Source: Daphnia carinata (lineage: Eukaryota > Arthropoda > Branchiopoda > Diplostraca > Daphniidae). Taken from it: a stretch of DNA of 64,000 nt. Shown here in pieces: positions 20,001-33,183 of this stretch; position 1 is the stretch's first letter; every line of letters starts with the position of its first letter. The stretch is from assembly GCF_022539665.2 (NCBI RefSeq), contig NC_081334.1:5364424-5428423 (forward strand), given 5' to 3'. Below the pieces are notes generated by a model, which did not search any database, was not told where the DNA came from, and worked only from the letters and a program-made list of their open reading frames with translations. A program made the position numbers and the translations under genes.

Positions 20001-23000
20001 AAAACGACAGATGAATAGGGTCGGCGTATTGCTTAAAAAAAAAAAAGGGGGGACCGACTTGACGCTAGTGAGTGAAACTGGAGATGGGAAGCGTATCGTT
20101 ATCTGTTAGCGGTGTCGAAGATCCAATGATTTCCTCCGACTAAGAAACTTGAAAAGAAGATGTTCCCCTCAATGAAGTGAATCTGCCGACTACACATTTT
20201 TTTAAGCCTGGAAAAATTGAACGGATTTGATTTTTCTTTCTCATTTGAATTCGTCGAAAAGCGGTAAATTATAAATAAGGAATGATGGCGGACGGCTATA
20301 AAAAAAAAACAGAATCGTGCTAGTTTTTATTTTTGGTCCTTGATGGAGCACATTCGAGAATAATCATATCAAAGTCTTTTTTTTTTTTTTTGCCCATCAT
20401 TCCGAATTTGCGTGATATACAGCCAAAAAACTTTTGATTCTCCGCATTCTCAGCTGCTTCAACACGCACGTCTCGTTGTCGATTTTTAAAAAATGTATTG
20501 GGCGTTAGGACCGACTGATCGAAAACGAAAGAAGGGGCGCGGGTGGTCCCTCTTATAAATGCTTTTTTTTGTGTGTGTGTGTGTATGTGCGAAATGACTT
20601 TAGCGTATGACGAAACGTTAGCATTTTACGACGGTGCTATTTCAAATCAGACACGTTTACGATTGTTTCCCCTTTTCGTCATTCTCCAACACAAAAAAAA
20701 AAGTAAAAGTGGAAAACCTTTCGCCTACTGAAAAAAGAAAATTGACGTCATGAAATGTCGACCACACGAAAACTTTGGACGATGTCATTTCCCAGGTGGT
20801 GCACACACCCAATTTTCTTTAGGCACCTTGTTACGTGAGACGCGCTGATTCCGCATCTAACTAACACACAGTGGCAGTCTAACGACATTGACGATCTTTC
20901 AGAATAATTAAGCCTTGAAGGGTGTTTAATATGGTGGACGCTCCCACCAAAACTTTATGCAAATACGCAATTACAAAAGGTTGGTGTCTGAGGTTTTCGT
21001 TCGAGCAACGGGACCACCGTGTTTCAGAAAAACACGCAACCACGGGGGCCAACACCCATGTCCAGTTAGGTCGTCACTTTTATACAGTTTCACGCATCCC
21101 ATAAAAAATATATATACAAAAATAAAATCCTATCTGTACAAATCGATTGAGACAGAAATGGGCTCACCCGATTCGAGAGTACGGAATTAAACTCGATATA
21201 GTACCCGCTTTTGTTTTTTTTTCATTCGACGCTATTTTTAAATACTTTGAACTCAAAATATTTGATTACTCCTCTCGATCTATTTGACATTTTCAAAGTG
21301 AAACTTTCTGGGGCCAAACGTATCACAATTTTTGCTCACTAGACTTTCGAAATATGTTCTCTCCCCCCTTATACAGGAATTCTTATTTTTTTTTACTCGT
21401 GTCCGTCCTTCTCTTCTTCCGCTTTATCAATTCCGCCCCGTCTCTCTTTTGATTTCCTTCTACTATGCACACACACACAAAGTTAACCTTTACTCTGTAC
21501 ATTGGCTGCGAGTGTGTAAAAATTCTAGTTTCCTCTCTTTTCAATCTTGTGATACGCGTTGAGAGGGTGGAAGAGGGGGAGCAATGAAGAGGGTGGGGTA
21601 ACTGCATTGTGCCTGGCACTATGATGAAAAAAAGCAAGCGGCAGATGGACGAAAAAGGAAGAGAGTTGAACGTGCGATTCGCAGCCGTGTCCAATCACAC
21701 AGTAGAATTCAGTGAGACGAGGGGGAGAAATAAGCAAAAAAAGAAAAAAATTATGTGTACAAAAAAAAAAAACAAGGAAGCTTTGCAATGGTAGATCTTT
21801 GCATTTCCTACAAGGTCCAGGCTATAAAAATCTATTTATAGAATTCTGATTCATTTAATTGTTATTGCGTAGAAAGTTCTTTTTTGTGCCTTTGCGAGTA
21901 TAGGCACAGTCCTCGACCCAAAGGCTTTCAAAGATGACGGTAACATTTGATCGAATAGCAATGCGAAAACAAATCGATACTTGTGCAGACTCATCTCTGT
22001 TTGTAAACGAGAATGTAAAGCTCAGCCAAACAGATTGGGAAATCAGATAAAGAATTCCCCCCCCCCCCCCGAGGTCCGTCTTTTTTTCTTTTTGTCGTCG
22101 TCGTTTCGAATTGACTATCATTCAAGTTATGTGTATACTATACTGCGATGTTATTACATTTTTTTTTTCATGTGAAGGTTATCGTGTCTTTATATAAATA
22201 ACGTGAGCCGCTCTGCCTATTTCGTTTGATCTCGGCCTCCTTTTTTTTTCTCGCCTTGTGACGATGCGGACAGAGTTAAGGATCACGGAAAGAAAAGAGG
22301 GACATAACATTTGATATTGCCCTTGTCTAAACAGCCATCGCCGATTTATGAACGAACCCCGTCTACGAAATTCTCATGACACAAACCAACAGATAGGGAA
22401 AATCCATATTTAAAAAAATAATAATAATAAATACACAGAACATACATATGAATATATAGGCTTCTAAAATCCTATATAAAAAAGCAGCCCTTTTCCTCCA
22501 CCCGTTGTAAACTTTGATAATCCAGGCCGGCTGGCCGTCCGTCCCACAAACACAACAAAAAATGAATACACAGTGCAGTCTGATATAGGAGGGGGATCAT
22601 ATAAAGACGAAAGGCTTTAGCGCTACCCAATTCGACCTTATTAACGATACGGTGGGGTGATACGGCCGTTTTGACACTTTCTCACAAGGCTCTCTTCGTT
22701 CTCGACGAAACGACGCAAAGAAAAAAAAACCCTTTCATATTAAAAAAAAAAAAAAAAAAAAAATGAAATGATGTTATCTGTTTGATGATGGAATATTCAT
22801 TTATTTTCCCTTTTTTTTTATTGCCATCGCCAGACTGGTTTGCCATCATTGACACAACTCTCTCCGTCTTTTTTTTTTTTAAGTCTATCCTCAAACACAC
22901 GGTAGAATTGTATCGTTATTCTTCCTGCCATCATTCAAGGGATTATTTCTAGTTATGATGCATGAGAAAATTTAGAAAATATGTTTCTTTTTTTTTTTTG

Positions 23001-26000
23001 GCCAATCATCGAGATCTCCGAGAACGAAAGAAAAAGTCGAACATTCCGAACTCTAGCTCTCTTTTTTGTGTGTGTGTCTAGAATTCCCCAATCTAACGGC
23101 ATGTGTGTGTGTGTGTGTCCTTTTATTTCACCCTCAGCCAATACCAAAAACAGCAAATCCCATTCGTTAGCGAAAAATGACAGCTCCAGCTAGCGTTCCA
23201 AGGTTGGCTGTTCTTTTTCCTTCTTTCCATCGCCATCAATATGATGAATAATAATATCCCGCATAATTATTATTACAATATGCACCGTGTGTTGTGTATG
23301 CGACGAGCCAAAACAATGAGCACGGCAGTCTGTTTCATTAGGAAACCGCAAAAAAAAAAAAAAACTGTTTCTTGGCTTGGACACTAGATCACGTGTACAA
23401 GATATTTGAATTCGTTTTTTTTTTCTTTTTAAAGCTCCTTTTCTCTTTGTCTGCTCTTATTAATATGCATAATGAAGCTTGAACGCATTTTTTTTTTCGC
23501 TTCTTATTTAGAAAAATTATTACGTAAGCTTCCTAACTTGGATTTCCTTATTGTGTTTGTTTAGTTCATATTTTTTTTTTTTTTTTATTATTGATGAAGT
23601 AAAAATTTAAAAAAAAATTGTTTGAAATCCAGTTTTGTACGCGGACTTTAATTCGATATTTTTTTGTTTTGCTGAAATACAAGGGGGAGGGATAGTTACG
23701 CACAAGACGGGCGTAACGAACTTAACGCAAGAATGGAACAGCTGCTTACATTTTTTGTTTGGCCATCTCAACCAGTCTATGAATAGAAGTCTGATGCATA
23801 TCAAGAAGAAAGACAGTTTGTTTTGTTTGTTTTTTTTTTTGCCCAGGTAAAAAGTACTGTACTACACACAAGGTACGGACATACACGCTCAAGAAGGGGG
23901 ACCAGATTGATCGAAAGCCTTTCATTATTGATTTCGATAAAAAATCATAATGTTTGCATTAATTTTTTTGGTTTTTGTCTTTTTGCATCCTATTTCATAG
24001 AATACTAAATATAGAAGGAGAGAGCAAAATCAGCGACGGATCAAAAAGTTCTCTTTTTGTTGTTGTTGTTATTGTTCAAACTTATTAAGAAAACACAAAA
24101 GAACGGGGGCGCGTGGAAGAGAGAGAGCGGACAGCAGCGGACACGCGATCTTTCTTCGAGAAAGACGCGAGCCTCAATACATCCGAAGCAAAGACGACCA
24201 AAAGGGACCGGCCCTTGATGGATGAGCTTTTACAAAAGATCAACTTTTTTTTTTTCCTTTTACACACAACTTGAGGATAACGTAGACGGTACACCTAAAT
24301 ACGTTTGCCGCCTTGCTCGATCAGCCCCTCTTTTTTATATTTCCAACTTTTCCATCATTACCCTGATGATTGTGGCACACCGCTACACGGTATTATTTAA
24401 AGAAAATGGAAACGCAAAAATTGAAAAGAAGAAAAAAAAAGATGGCGATGAGAGATACGCAATTGTGCCACATTTTTTCCGTAACGCTATGACGTACGGT
24501 TCTCTGTGTCCGGATGCCCCCAAAATTCACACACAAACGGATATAGGGAACCATGCTAACCCCCTAAAAAAAAACTTGGACAAAACCCGTCCCACGCAAA
24601 AGCCAATTTTTTTTACATTTAACGTTTGACTGAACAAAAATAAAATCAAAAATCCTACACTAGGCCCTCGAAAACGCATGGCGTATTGTGAACAAAAAAT
24701 GATTTCTAACAATCAAAAAAACATACCATCAACATGCCTGGCTAAGAAGAATGAACATTCAAACAGTGGCCGTTCGTTATAGGAGAATTGCTAATAGAGT
24801 ACGCAAGCATAACTAATTTGAATTTCTTTTTTTCTCTAATGTGTTCTACTAGGATCGAACTTTCTGTTTGTCGGCTGGGGGGAGTGGGGTGAAGACTGGT
24901 TTTTTACTTTCGTCAAGGGCTGAGGGATCAATTCCATCACACACGAATGAATATTCAAAGTCACGTCCGTACCTTGTCAAATGGTGAACTCGTTGGGTGT
25001 GAAGCTGCTCCTTGCTGGAAGACACTCGTTTTCACCCGCCGTGCAATTGAACTGGTTTCTCTTTTATGTGTTCGATGTGTTGACGAACTTTGTGGCCCTT
25101 TCGATTAATCGAAGGGCGCAGTCCGTTTTCCCAAAACAAGCCGCGACACGAGGCACACTCGATTCCGGAAACTGGTCACGTCTAATTACGAACTCGAACC
25201 AAATGTCACACAACGCACTGACCAGTTTCTTTTCAAGTTTCCAATATAATCCTGGCTCTTTCGTTACGATCTCGATTAACTAGTCAATCAACATCTCACT
25301 TTCCTTGTTTGTTTGTTTGTTTTAAAACTTAATTGTTAAACGTTTCGCACAAAAGTTATCGAAATGTGTCAGAAAATCCTCTCAACTTTGGAAACGGTCG
25401 ATTGAAAACAGTCGAAACCAGGTGGGGACAGCTAGGCAGGAGGTTGGGTACAATACACACCCACGAATAGAAAAACGTGTTACAGACAGGAAAAAAAAAG
25501 AAAAAAAAAAGCTAGACACACACACACACACTAGCACAAAACACACTACCCCGGAATAGATGGAAATGTAGTGTAGGGGGGGGAGGGGGGCCCTAACAGA
25601 GTGGGGAAAAAAAGAAAATGGCTAAAACGCAGTAGACATGACGTGCGACTGGGACGCTGTCGGGAGAGCAACTGGCGCTCTGTAAGAACTCGGGTTCCTT
25701 TTGGGCTCTTTGGACTATACACACACAGCAGCCCGCAGGAGCCCTGCCTCCTTTTTTTTCTCTCTTTTTACTCTCTCTACCTCCTCCCATACACACACAC
25801 ACATACGCAGTGGGTTATGGGTTCGCATGGAAAGGGAAAGGGGAGGTAGCCACCCATCGACCCTTTTGGCTTCTGCAACACCTGGTGGGGTGAGCTCTCC
25901 CTACCGACATGCATAGACTTGTATTGCAGTGTGTGTGTGTGAGGATTCTTCCTATTTCTTCTATTATTGTGGAACACAGTGTGTGTAGAGTATAAAATAT

Positions 26001-29000
26001 ATATATATGGGATGGGGAAGAACAGGATAGATCGATGACAACATTCATCGTCCTTCCCCCAAAATAGGCGAAGCGCTAAATAAAACAATGGTAACTTTTG
26101 GAAAAGTCGTATTGGTCAGTCTTTCTTGTTGAGTGACAGCGTTGCCTATTTTAATGACGTTAATCAAGACGCCAGGTTTTTTTTTTTTTTTTTTTGGTTA
26201 GTTGAAAAAAATGAAAAGATTTGGAGAATGGACGTGTAATCAACAACATTGGGGGGTTTTGACGATGTGGTGGCGTTGGCGATGACTGTTGTTGAAAGAG
26301 AATTGCCGACGACGCGACGACGTTTCATGGAAATGCTGCAAAAACATTGGGGGCATTTACATAAAAATATTTTGGGTATTAAAAAAGATTTCCCGCAAAC
26401 GTGTTTTTCTTGGATGTAAAAAAAAAGGAGAATATGAAAAAAAGGAGGGCACGCGGCGTGTGTGTAATCAGCAGACGGGACAAGATGAATGGCGTAATTG
26501 CTCATTGAAGTAGGAAATAGGACATGGGAGAATATCGGCAATCCAACACAATTTCCAAAAAAAAAAAGCGCAACACAAAAGACGAGACCAAAAATGATGA
26601 AAAGAACCAACAAAAACAAAAACAAGAAAAAAACCGGGCGGACAGGTGAGGCTGGTTGAAGGTCTAAAGACACGGAAGGGTTCCCGTGAAAAAAAACAAA
26701 AAAACAAAAAAAAAACAGAACTGGACGGCCATCATGTGATTAGCATAAGTTTAGCCGAACGAAAACGGTGGGGCAAAGCACCAAATACATATACACAATA
26801 TATTATATCTATATATGTACAACTCCTCCGACATACATTATTTAAAGAAGAAGAACAAAAAGAACAAAAAGGAATTTGTGTATGGCAAAAAAAAAAAATC
26901 GGCTCATAAATATCGCGTCGCCCAGGGTCCCCCCCCCCCTCTTTTTTTTCTTCTTCTTGTTCCTCCTCCATCTCTTGTGTTCTTATCGCATACTGTCTCG
27001 TCCGTGTACGTAACTATTAACCGGTACGATATTCTTTTTTTTTTTTTCAAGAAAAAAAAAGACTGGCCAAAATGGATGCCAGCTGCATTTATCTGTGCGC
27101 AGTCATCAGTTCTGGGCCGGCAATTGATTGTAACGTCTATCATTCAAAGGATTAAACGATACGGAATGAGATTTTTGAAGCAAAATGGACAGCCACGGAA
27201 CAACCACAAAAAAAAAATTTAGCGGACAGAAAAGACGAGAGAAAACAAAAAGGAAGTGCGTATAGAAAATGCATTGCGGTCCGATTGATTCGACCCGGGT
27301 GGGCTCAATATGCATATCAGCGTACCGTTCGCGACCGATGATAAAAAAAAAAGTCTTTTTTGTCTTCCACGGCTTCTTATATAACACATTGTAACGTTCA
27401 TGCATATCTCAACTGGTTGGCCTTCCCTCTAAAAGAATTTTTTTTTTTTTTTTCAAAATGGATACATTGGTAGCCGAGTGGTGGGATGTGTATACCAGGA
27501 TCCCGTCCACCGTCCGATACAAGAACGCCGTACACACACACACCAAAAAGAAAAGAAGCTAAAGAAAAGATTCCAAGATGAGCACATTCAAGGTGAGTAT
27601 CAAATTGATCCTTGAGAATGCGCTAGCAACGACGGCATGATGAGAATTGTCTCCCCCCCCCCTCCCCCTTTTCCTATACATTACATGTCCTCTCTGTCTA
27701 TGTGCGTATAAATATCGATGGGGAGACGTTTGGGTCTCCATCAAAGGGACATCTAGTAGCGTGTTGTCCTCTCCTGCCTTTTAATGTAGGCATCGCAGGG
27801 TGGATATAGGCCCATGCAACTATTGAGCGGGAGTAATTTGATCGTCATCCTAAAAAAAAAAAAAAAAAAATAGAATCCAGGCCATATATAAATTTAACCG
27901 TCACCACTGCTGCCGCATTTTGTGCTATTGTATACAAGAAAACTTTTTTTTTTTTCATCCCACCTTGAGCTTCTCCGAGTTTTTCTCATTCCTCTTCTTA
28001 GGGTTCCTTATATTTCCATCTCTTTTTTTTTTTTTCTTCATTCCTTCTATGTCACTTGAAGCTCCGACCTGCCAATAGGCCGTGATGTAACATGTCCCCT
28101 GAAAAAAAAAACCGGGGGCCTTTTTCTTTTGCTCGTGGGAAATTAGTATCAATTCAAAGACTTAAATAGCTTAACAGGTTTTTTTTTTTTTTTCATATAC
28201 ATATTCTGCTACACATGTCCCGTTTTTATACTCGTATAGGCCATGGGAAAATAACACATTTTTTTTTTTTTTCGCCAGGAATGTGTGTAATCTCATGTGT
28301 TTGGTGGCGCGCTCTTGACTATATAACGCGTCAAACGTTTTCTTTTCAAGTGGGACGTGTTATCCTCCATGTACGCGCATGTATACATGATGACCAAGGG
28401 ATTTTTGAATTTTTTTTTTTTCTAAAAAAGAGGGACAACCATTGTGTCATAGCGGTAAAGCTTGTGACAAATAAAAAAGAGAGAGAGCGCATCATCGTTT
28501 TAACAGGCCCGCAACAAGTGGCTCTCTCTCTCTCTCTCTTTTCCCTTTTTCTTTCATTCCTCAATCTAGGAGATAACAAATCGGCCCGTCTTTAAAGCGA
28601 TACGTTCTTCTTTTTTTTTTTTTACCCACGATATGATAGCAGTAGAGATGGCGCATACTTTGAGCTCACTTGATCGCTTTGGCAGCGAGGGACACATGTG
28701 AGCCGATGGATTAGTCGTGTAACAGATCGAACGATAGTGTACACTGCATGTTCTTTTTTTTTTGCGGTAGACGTATAAATTAGTCACAGTAGACACAGAC
28801 GTAAGTAATGGACAATTCCTTTGCGTACTATGTACAAGACTTTATGGACATTGAGATTTTCGCATAACTTCCAAGGGCGTTTTTGGCTGGCAATTGGCAA
28901 TGCATCGTGACGGAGCTGTTCCCTCCCCCCCCCCCCCCCGTCCCTCGTCAAGTCACGCCCGATTTGACACCAGATATGCCAACGTTTTCGTTCAACTGTC

Positions 29001-30000
29001 CTTGCAGTTCCAGTATCTATACGCTTTTGTGCTAGTTTAAGTTCGGGCGCTGAGAAACGCATTTCAAAGCAGATGCGTTCCATCCATTTCAGTGCGATAT
29101 GATCGACGTTGAGCAATTGCGTTTCTTTTTTTCGTGTGTGTGTGTGTTGCGGAACGACGTGGGACTTTCACGTCGCATCTTCTTCTTTTTCTTTCTAAGG
29201 AGAAAAGAATGGAGTCATTTAACTTATTTTTTTTATCTGAGTATTAAACAACTTTGGCGCAATAACGTTTTATTACCTCAGTTTACGATGACGGGAATTC
29301 TTGCGCTAATGGCGCACATGTCCAATTGATTTCCTATAAATTATCCGGGCAAACCGATAAAAAAAAAACGATTTTTTTGGAAATGAAACGCGTAACAATA
29401 GTAAAAAAAAAAAATACTATACAATAATAACAACATAAAAAATAGTACCTTCATTTTTTTTTTTTTTTTTTTTGTTATTGTGTTTGATCATCTCCACCCC
29501 TGGGCCGATGGCTCCTCCCCGCCAATGCGACGTATTATGTGTGCCGGTGCGGTGCAACACACATTTGCGGGTGCAGCAAGTCAACAGAAGTTGTCTGGCC
29601 ATCAGAAATGGAAGGAGGAGTCACTTTTTGCTGATGGATTGTCGTCATTGCTTTTTTTTTCTTTAACGCCATTATTTTTTTTTTTTTTTTCTCGATGCCG
29701 TATTGATGTGTGCTGTCTCGAAAACCATTTGAGCGCAAATGTATAGCGCTCAGGATCGTTTTCCCTATTTTTTAACTTTTATTCTTCTTTTTTTTTTTTT
29801 TTTTTGGCCGATGCGGATCATCAAACCGCGTCTAGCCACGCAAACGACGGTTACATTCAGAAATCGACTTTATTTTTTTTTGTATGTCCCCTCTTCTTCT
29901 AGCGGTTTGCGCCTCTTTAAAAAAAAAAAAAATGTTTCGATACAAGAGTATATAGGAAGACGGAACAAGGGGGGAGTTGCAATAGGGCTTGATCTATAGG
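20001..30000. other. intergenic region, middle part
   Basis: No recognisable gene. Long A/T runs and CA/GT and GA/TC microsatellites dominate. Homopolymer-poor stretches occur at about 20710-21220 and 24840-25490. A low-complexity-poor open frame on the minus strand at 28784-29116 is listed separately. Confidence 0.5.
28784..29116 (-). CDS. hypothetical ORF, 110 codons
   Basis: Product not recognised. The first 60 residues have ordinary composition with charged and hydrophobic residues mixed (VDHIALKWMERICFEM and ERKRWHIWCQIGRDL). A poly-Gly stretch from a C-run on the plus strand then interrupts it. No splice sites, start context or neighbour support it. It could be a chance frame or a decayed element. 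Confidence 0.15.
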   Translation of the reverse strand: MLNVDHIALKWMERICFEMRFSAPELKLAQKRIDTGTARTVERKRWHIWCQIGRDLTRDGGGGGREQLRHDALPIASQKRPWKLCENLNVHKVLYIVRKGIVHYLRLCLL

Positions 30001-32298
30001 TGCATTTCGGAAACAATAGAGTTTGAAAAAATAAAAAAAAAAAAGTTTGGGACTTAAAGTCGACAGTGGGGGGACTCGAACGTCAGTGGCTTGTTTACCC
30101 ATCCTATGTGTCGTCTACTTGATGTACACAGAAAAAAGTAAATCGCTAACCAAAGAACTTGCAATGATTAATCGTGACATATTTTTTTTTTTTTTTTTCA
30201 AGCCCGTAGGAAATTGCGGCGTACCCTATACTTTTCATCGCTTTTTTTTATCTGTTTGATGCATCGGGAGGAGTTTTAAAAGGCAGCATCCGATTCGTTT
30301 GTACCCACGGCACGGTAATTTTCAACGGAGCAGGGGGGGGGGGGGGAGGACTTTTGAGTTCAAAGTCGGCAGGGTTTTGCGCATTATACGGTGACGATGT
30401 TTGTAGCTTAGAACCGGTGATTAGCCGCCTATGTGTCCGCCTCCTTCGTCGCATTGTAGTCACTTAATAAATGGCGACAGCAATCCAGGAAAGCAATTGA
30501 AATTTTTAAAATGAAAAAAAAAAAAGGGGGGAACGTGTTGTTTAGACGGGACCCACCTCTCCCACATGATTACGAGCGAGCGCGATGTTCTAAAACGATA
30601 GTGGACGCGTTACGATGAAAGATTTCTATCGCGTGTGTGTGTGTGTAACAACTGACGATACATCACCGGAGGTGGCATCCTGTGAGCGGTAGGGGGAAGA
30701 TTGTGCAATTAATACTAGTTCAATTTCCAAATAGTTGGATGTACACAACTGACGATGACAATCACTAGATGTTACGTCACGTATAACGACCTGTGTGTGT
30801 CCCTTCGAGTCCACCGCTTTTTTTTTTTTTTTTTTTTGGCTTTCACAACACACTACACAACAATCAACCGACATGTTGGAGCATTACGGGGAGGAGGAGT
30901 TTTTTTTATCGCTCGCAAATATCCATCAAAGCGTAGCTAAGACAGCTTTACGTCAACCGTTGCGGACGTTGGGACTAAAAATAGCTATTTCCATGGCAGA
31001 TTTTTTTTTTTTTTCCACGAGAAGAAATTTCAATTTAAAATCGATGGCTTTAAAATTCTATTGAAAACTGTCGCATTTTTTTTCTTCAAATGTTTGAGTC
31101 TAGAAAAATAAAAATTGTAGACGTTTGCCCTCTAGCCTATTTTCTTTTGAAGAACTGATGTGATACTTGAGTCACTAAACGTTTCCAATTTAATGTGAAA
31201 ACATTACTTCAACTGTTTCGCTATAAAAAAAAATAAAAATACGGGGAAAAAAAATGGAGGGTAACACATGGTCCCCCCCTGATCGTTTAACTGCTGATAT
31301 TCAAAATGACATTAATAACGAGCTGGTTTTTTGTTGTTGTCTGTGTTGTTGTTGCCAAAAGCCTAAAGAGGAAAGATGGGGATTAGACATAGATTGGCCT
31401 CATAAAACCCGGGCATAAGCCATTAAAAAAAAAAAAAAAATACACCCAACATAACAAAGATTTTCGTATTTTTTAGGGTGGGGGGAGGGGGGAGAGCAGG
31501 GAGATGAGATGTTCGCCCTCTCTGGCCCTATTTTCTATCGTGAATTAATGGCGAAACTCATTTGGACGCGGTTGACTGAATCACCTACACATCGTCCACA
31601 CAAACCAGATGAAGATTATTATTTTTTTTTTCCCTTGGAAAGAATAAAAAAAAAAAATAATAATGTTTTTTTTTTTTCTTTCGAATATCGAGGGGGTTAG
31701 AATTTTCTTTTTTAATGGAACGTGACGGCATCGTTCATGTTGACTTTGCAGGACAGTTATATAGAGTTAGGTTACCTTTTTTTTTTTTTGCAATCCGTAT
31801 GATGTGTTTGTTTGATTCCCCCTCCCCCCTTCGTTTTAACGACAGAAGAAGATTTCCCACTCATATTTTTTTTTAGCCCCCCTCCTTCTCACCCATAAAA
31901 AATAACTGAAATGTGAGGAAAAAAAAAAAACAGTTCCTCTTCACAAAAACGCTCCGTGTGATAAACGTGTATAAAACCGCAGGAAAAGATGACGCGCATC
32001 ATTCTTATTTATTCATTTTGCCTTCTTTGCTTGTGCTGAGAATTTCTTTTTCAAAAAAAAAATACGAACGGGGTATATCTCACAGCATCTTTTATCCCCT
32101 CCCCCTTTAAAATTGCATTCTTCTCTCATCGTGAGGTGAAGGGCGCTGTGTATTGACACCACGCAAGTCACACACACAAAATCGAAAGGGCGGGGGAATA
32201 AATATGTTTTTTTTTTTTTTTTTCTTCGTTCATGATTCGAATTCAAACAACTTGAATGGGAATGAAAATGTAGAAAAACAGTTATATGTCGAGTGAAA

Positions 32299-32334
<36 letters not shown>

Positions 32335-33097
32335 ACCAAAAGGGCGGGTTGTGAATTCCTTTTCATTGCGAATGGGCCAGTCAAAGTCTGGCGACTTGTG
32401 GAGACAGTGTCGGTAGAGCTGAAAAAAAAAAGGGCAGGTGTTGGGGTGATGAATATTTTCTGTGCATAAAAATCCCAACGGCATTTTCCTTTTTTTTTTT
32501 TTCCTTCTCGTTTCGGGTCGACACCTTTTTCTCTTTTATTCTTCCATCATTTATGTGTTATCTATCCGCATCTCACTTCGATTGTATCTTCCGTTTTTAT
32601 GTACACGTCTTTATATACGTTTCCATGCGTTCAAAATATTCAACACGACTCGATGCACCTCAATCAAGATTTGTTTTTTTTTTACTGTACACTTTTTGTT
32701 TCTTTTTTAAGATTTTTATTCTTGCTATTCTCAGATATGTAATTCTCTTTTTGGCTTAGTTTTCTGCGTGGATGGGCACAGCATCAATGGCCGTTAACTC
32801 CCCATTTTTGTTTTTTTTGGGGGTTTTGACTCGCATCGTTGCGTGCAAGCCAAAACTTTCTAGTCACATGTGTCACTGAGCCTGCAATGATGGCGTCTTA
32901 ACTTTGCGGGGAAAACGAGAAATGAAGAAGTTAGCAAACATTCTTTTTCTCCAAACTTTCTTTTCCTTCTCAACAAATCATGTTTGATTTTTACACTCAT
33001 TCGCTGAGAACAGTGACCTTCATTTTACAAGACCAAAGGCTGCACGTGTGTGCGTCACATCCCTATATCTATACGACTGAATTCGATTTTTCTAGAT

Positions 33098-33183
33098 GAT
33101 GCAAGGGTTCCATTGTTCTAGAACATCTGCGAAAACCAAGGGATGCAAGGTTCCATTGTTCTAGAACATCTGCGAAAACCAAG
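33098..33183. repeat. tandem duplication, two copies, period 44
   Basis: Copy 1 spans 33098-33140 and copy 2 spans 33142-33183. They are identical except for one G in a G-run (GGG against GG) and one G between the copies. Each contains the palindrome TTCTAGAA inside ATTGTTCTAGAACATC. Near identity points to a recent duplication. Confidence 0.9.

Noticed and set aside
20957-20964. ATGCAAAT octamers here and at 19382 and 40811 as POU sites
   Set aside because: An AT-rich 8-mer is expected a few times in 64 kb; no clustering seen.
26164-26673. Minus-strand 169-codon ORF
   Set aside because: Phe/Leu-rich from T-runs and ends in poly-Lys; looks like a chance frame.
27463-27540. A-box-like TAGCCGAGTGG suggestive of a tRNA or tRNA-derived repeat
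   Set aside because: No matching B-box or acceptor stem follows.
30040-30120. tRNA-like B-box (GTTCGAGTCC) on the minus strand with partly pairing ends
   Set aside because: The distance between the pairing ends is about 43 bases, too short for a tRNA, and the T-stem does not pair. No A-box at the usual distance.
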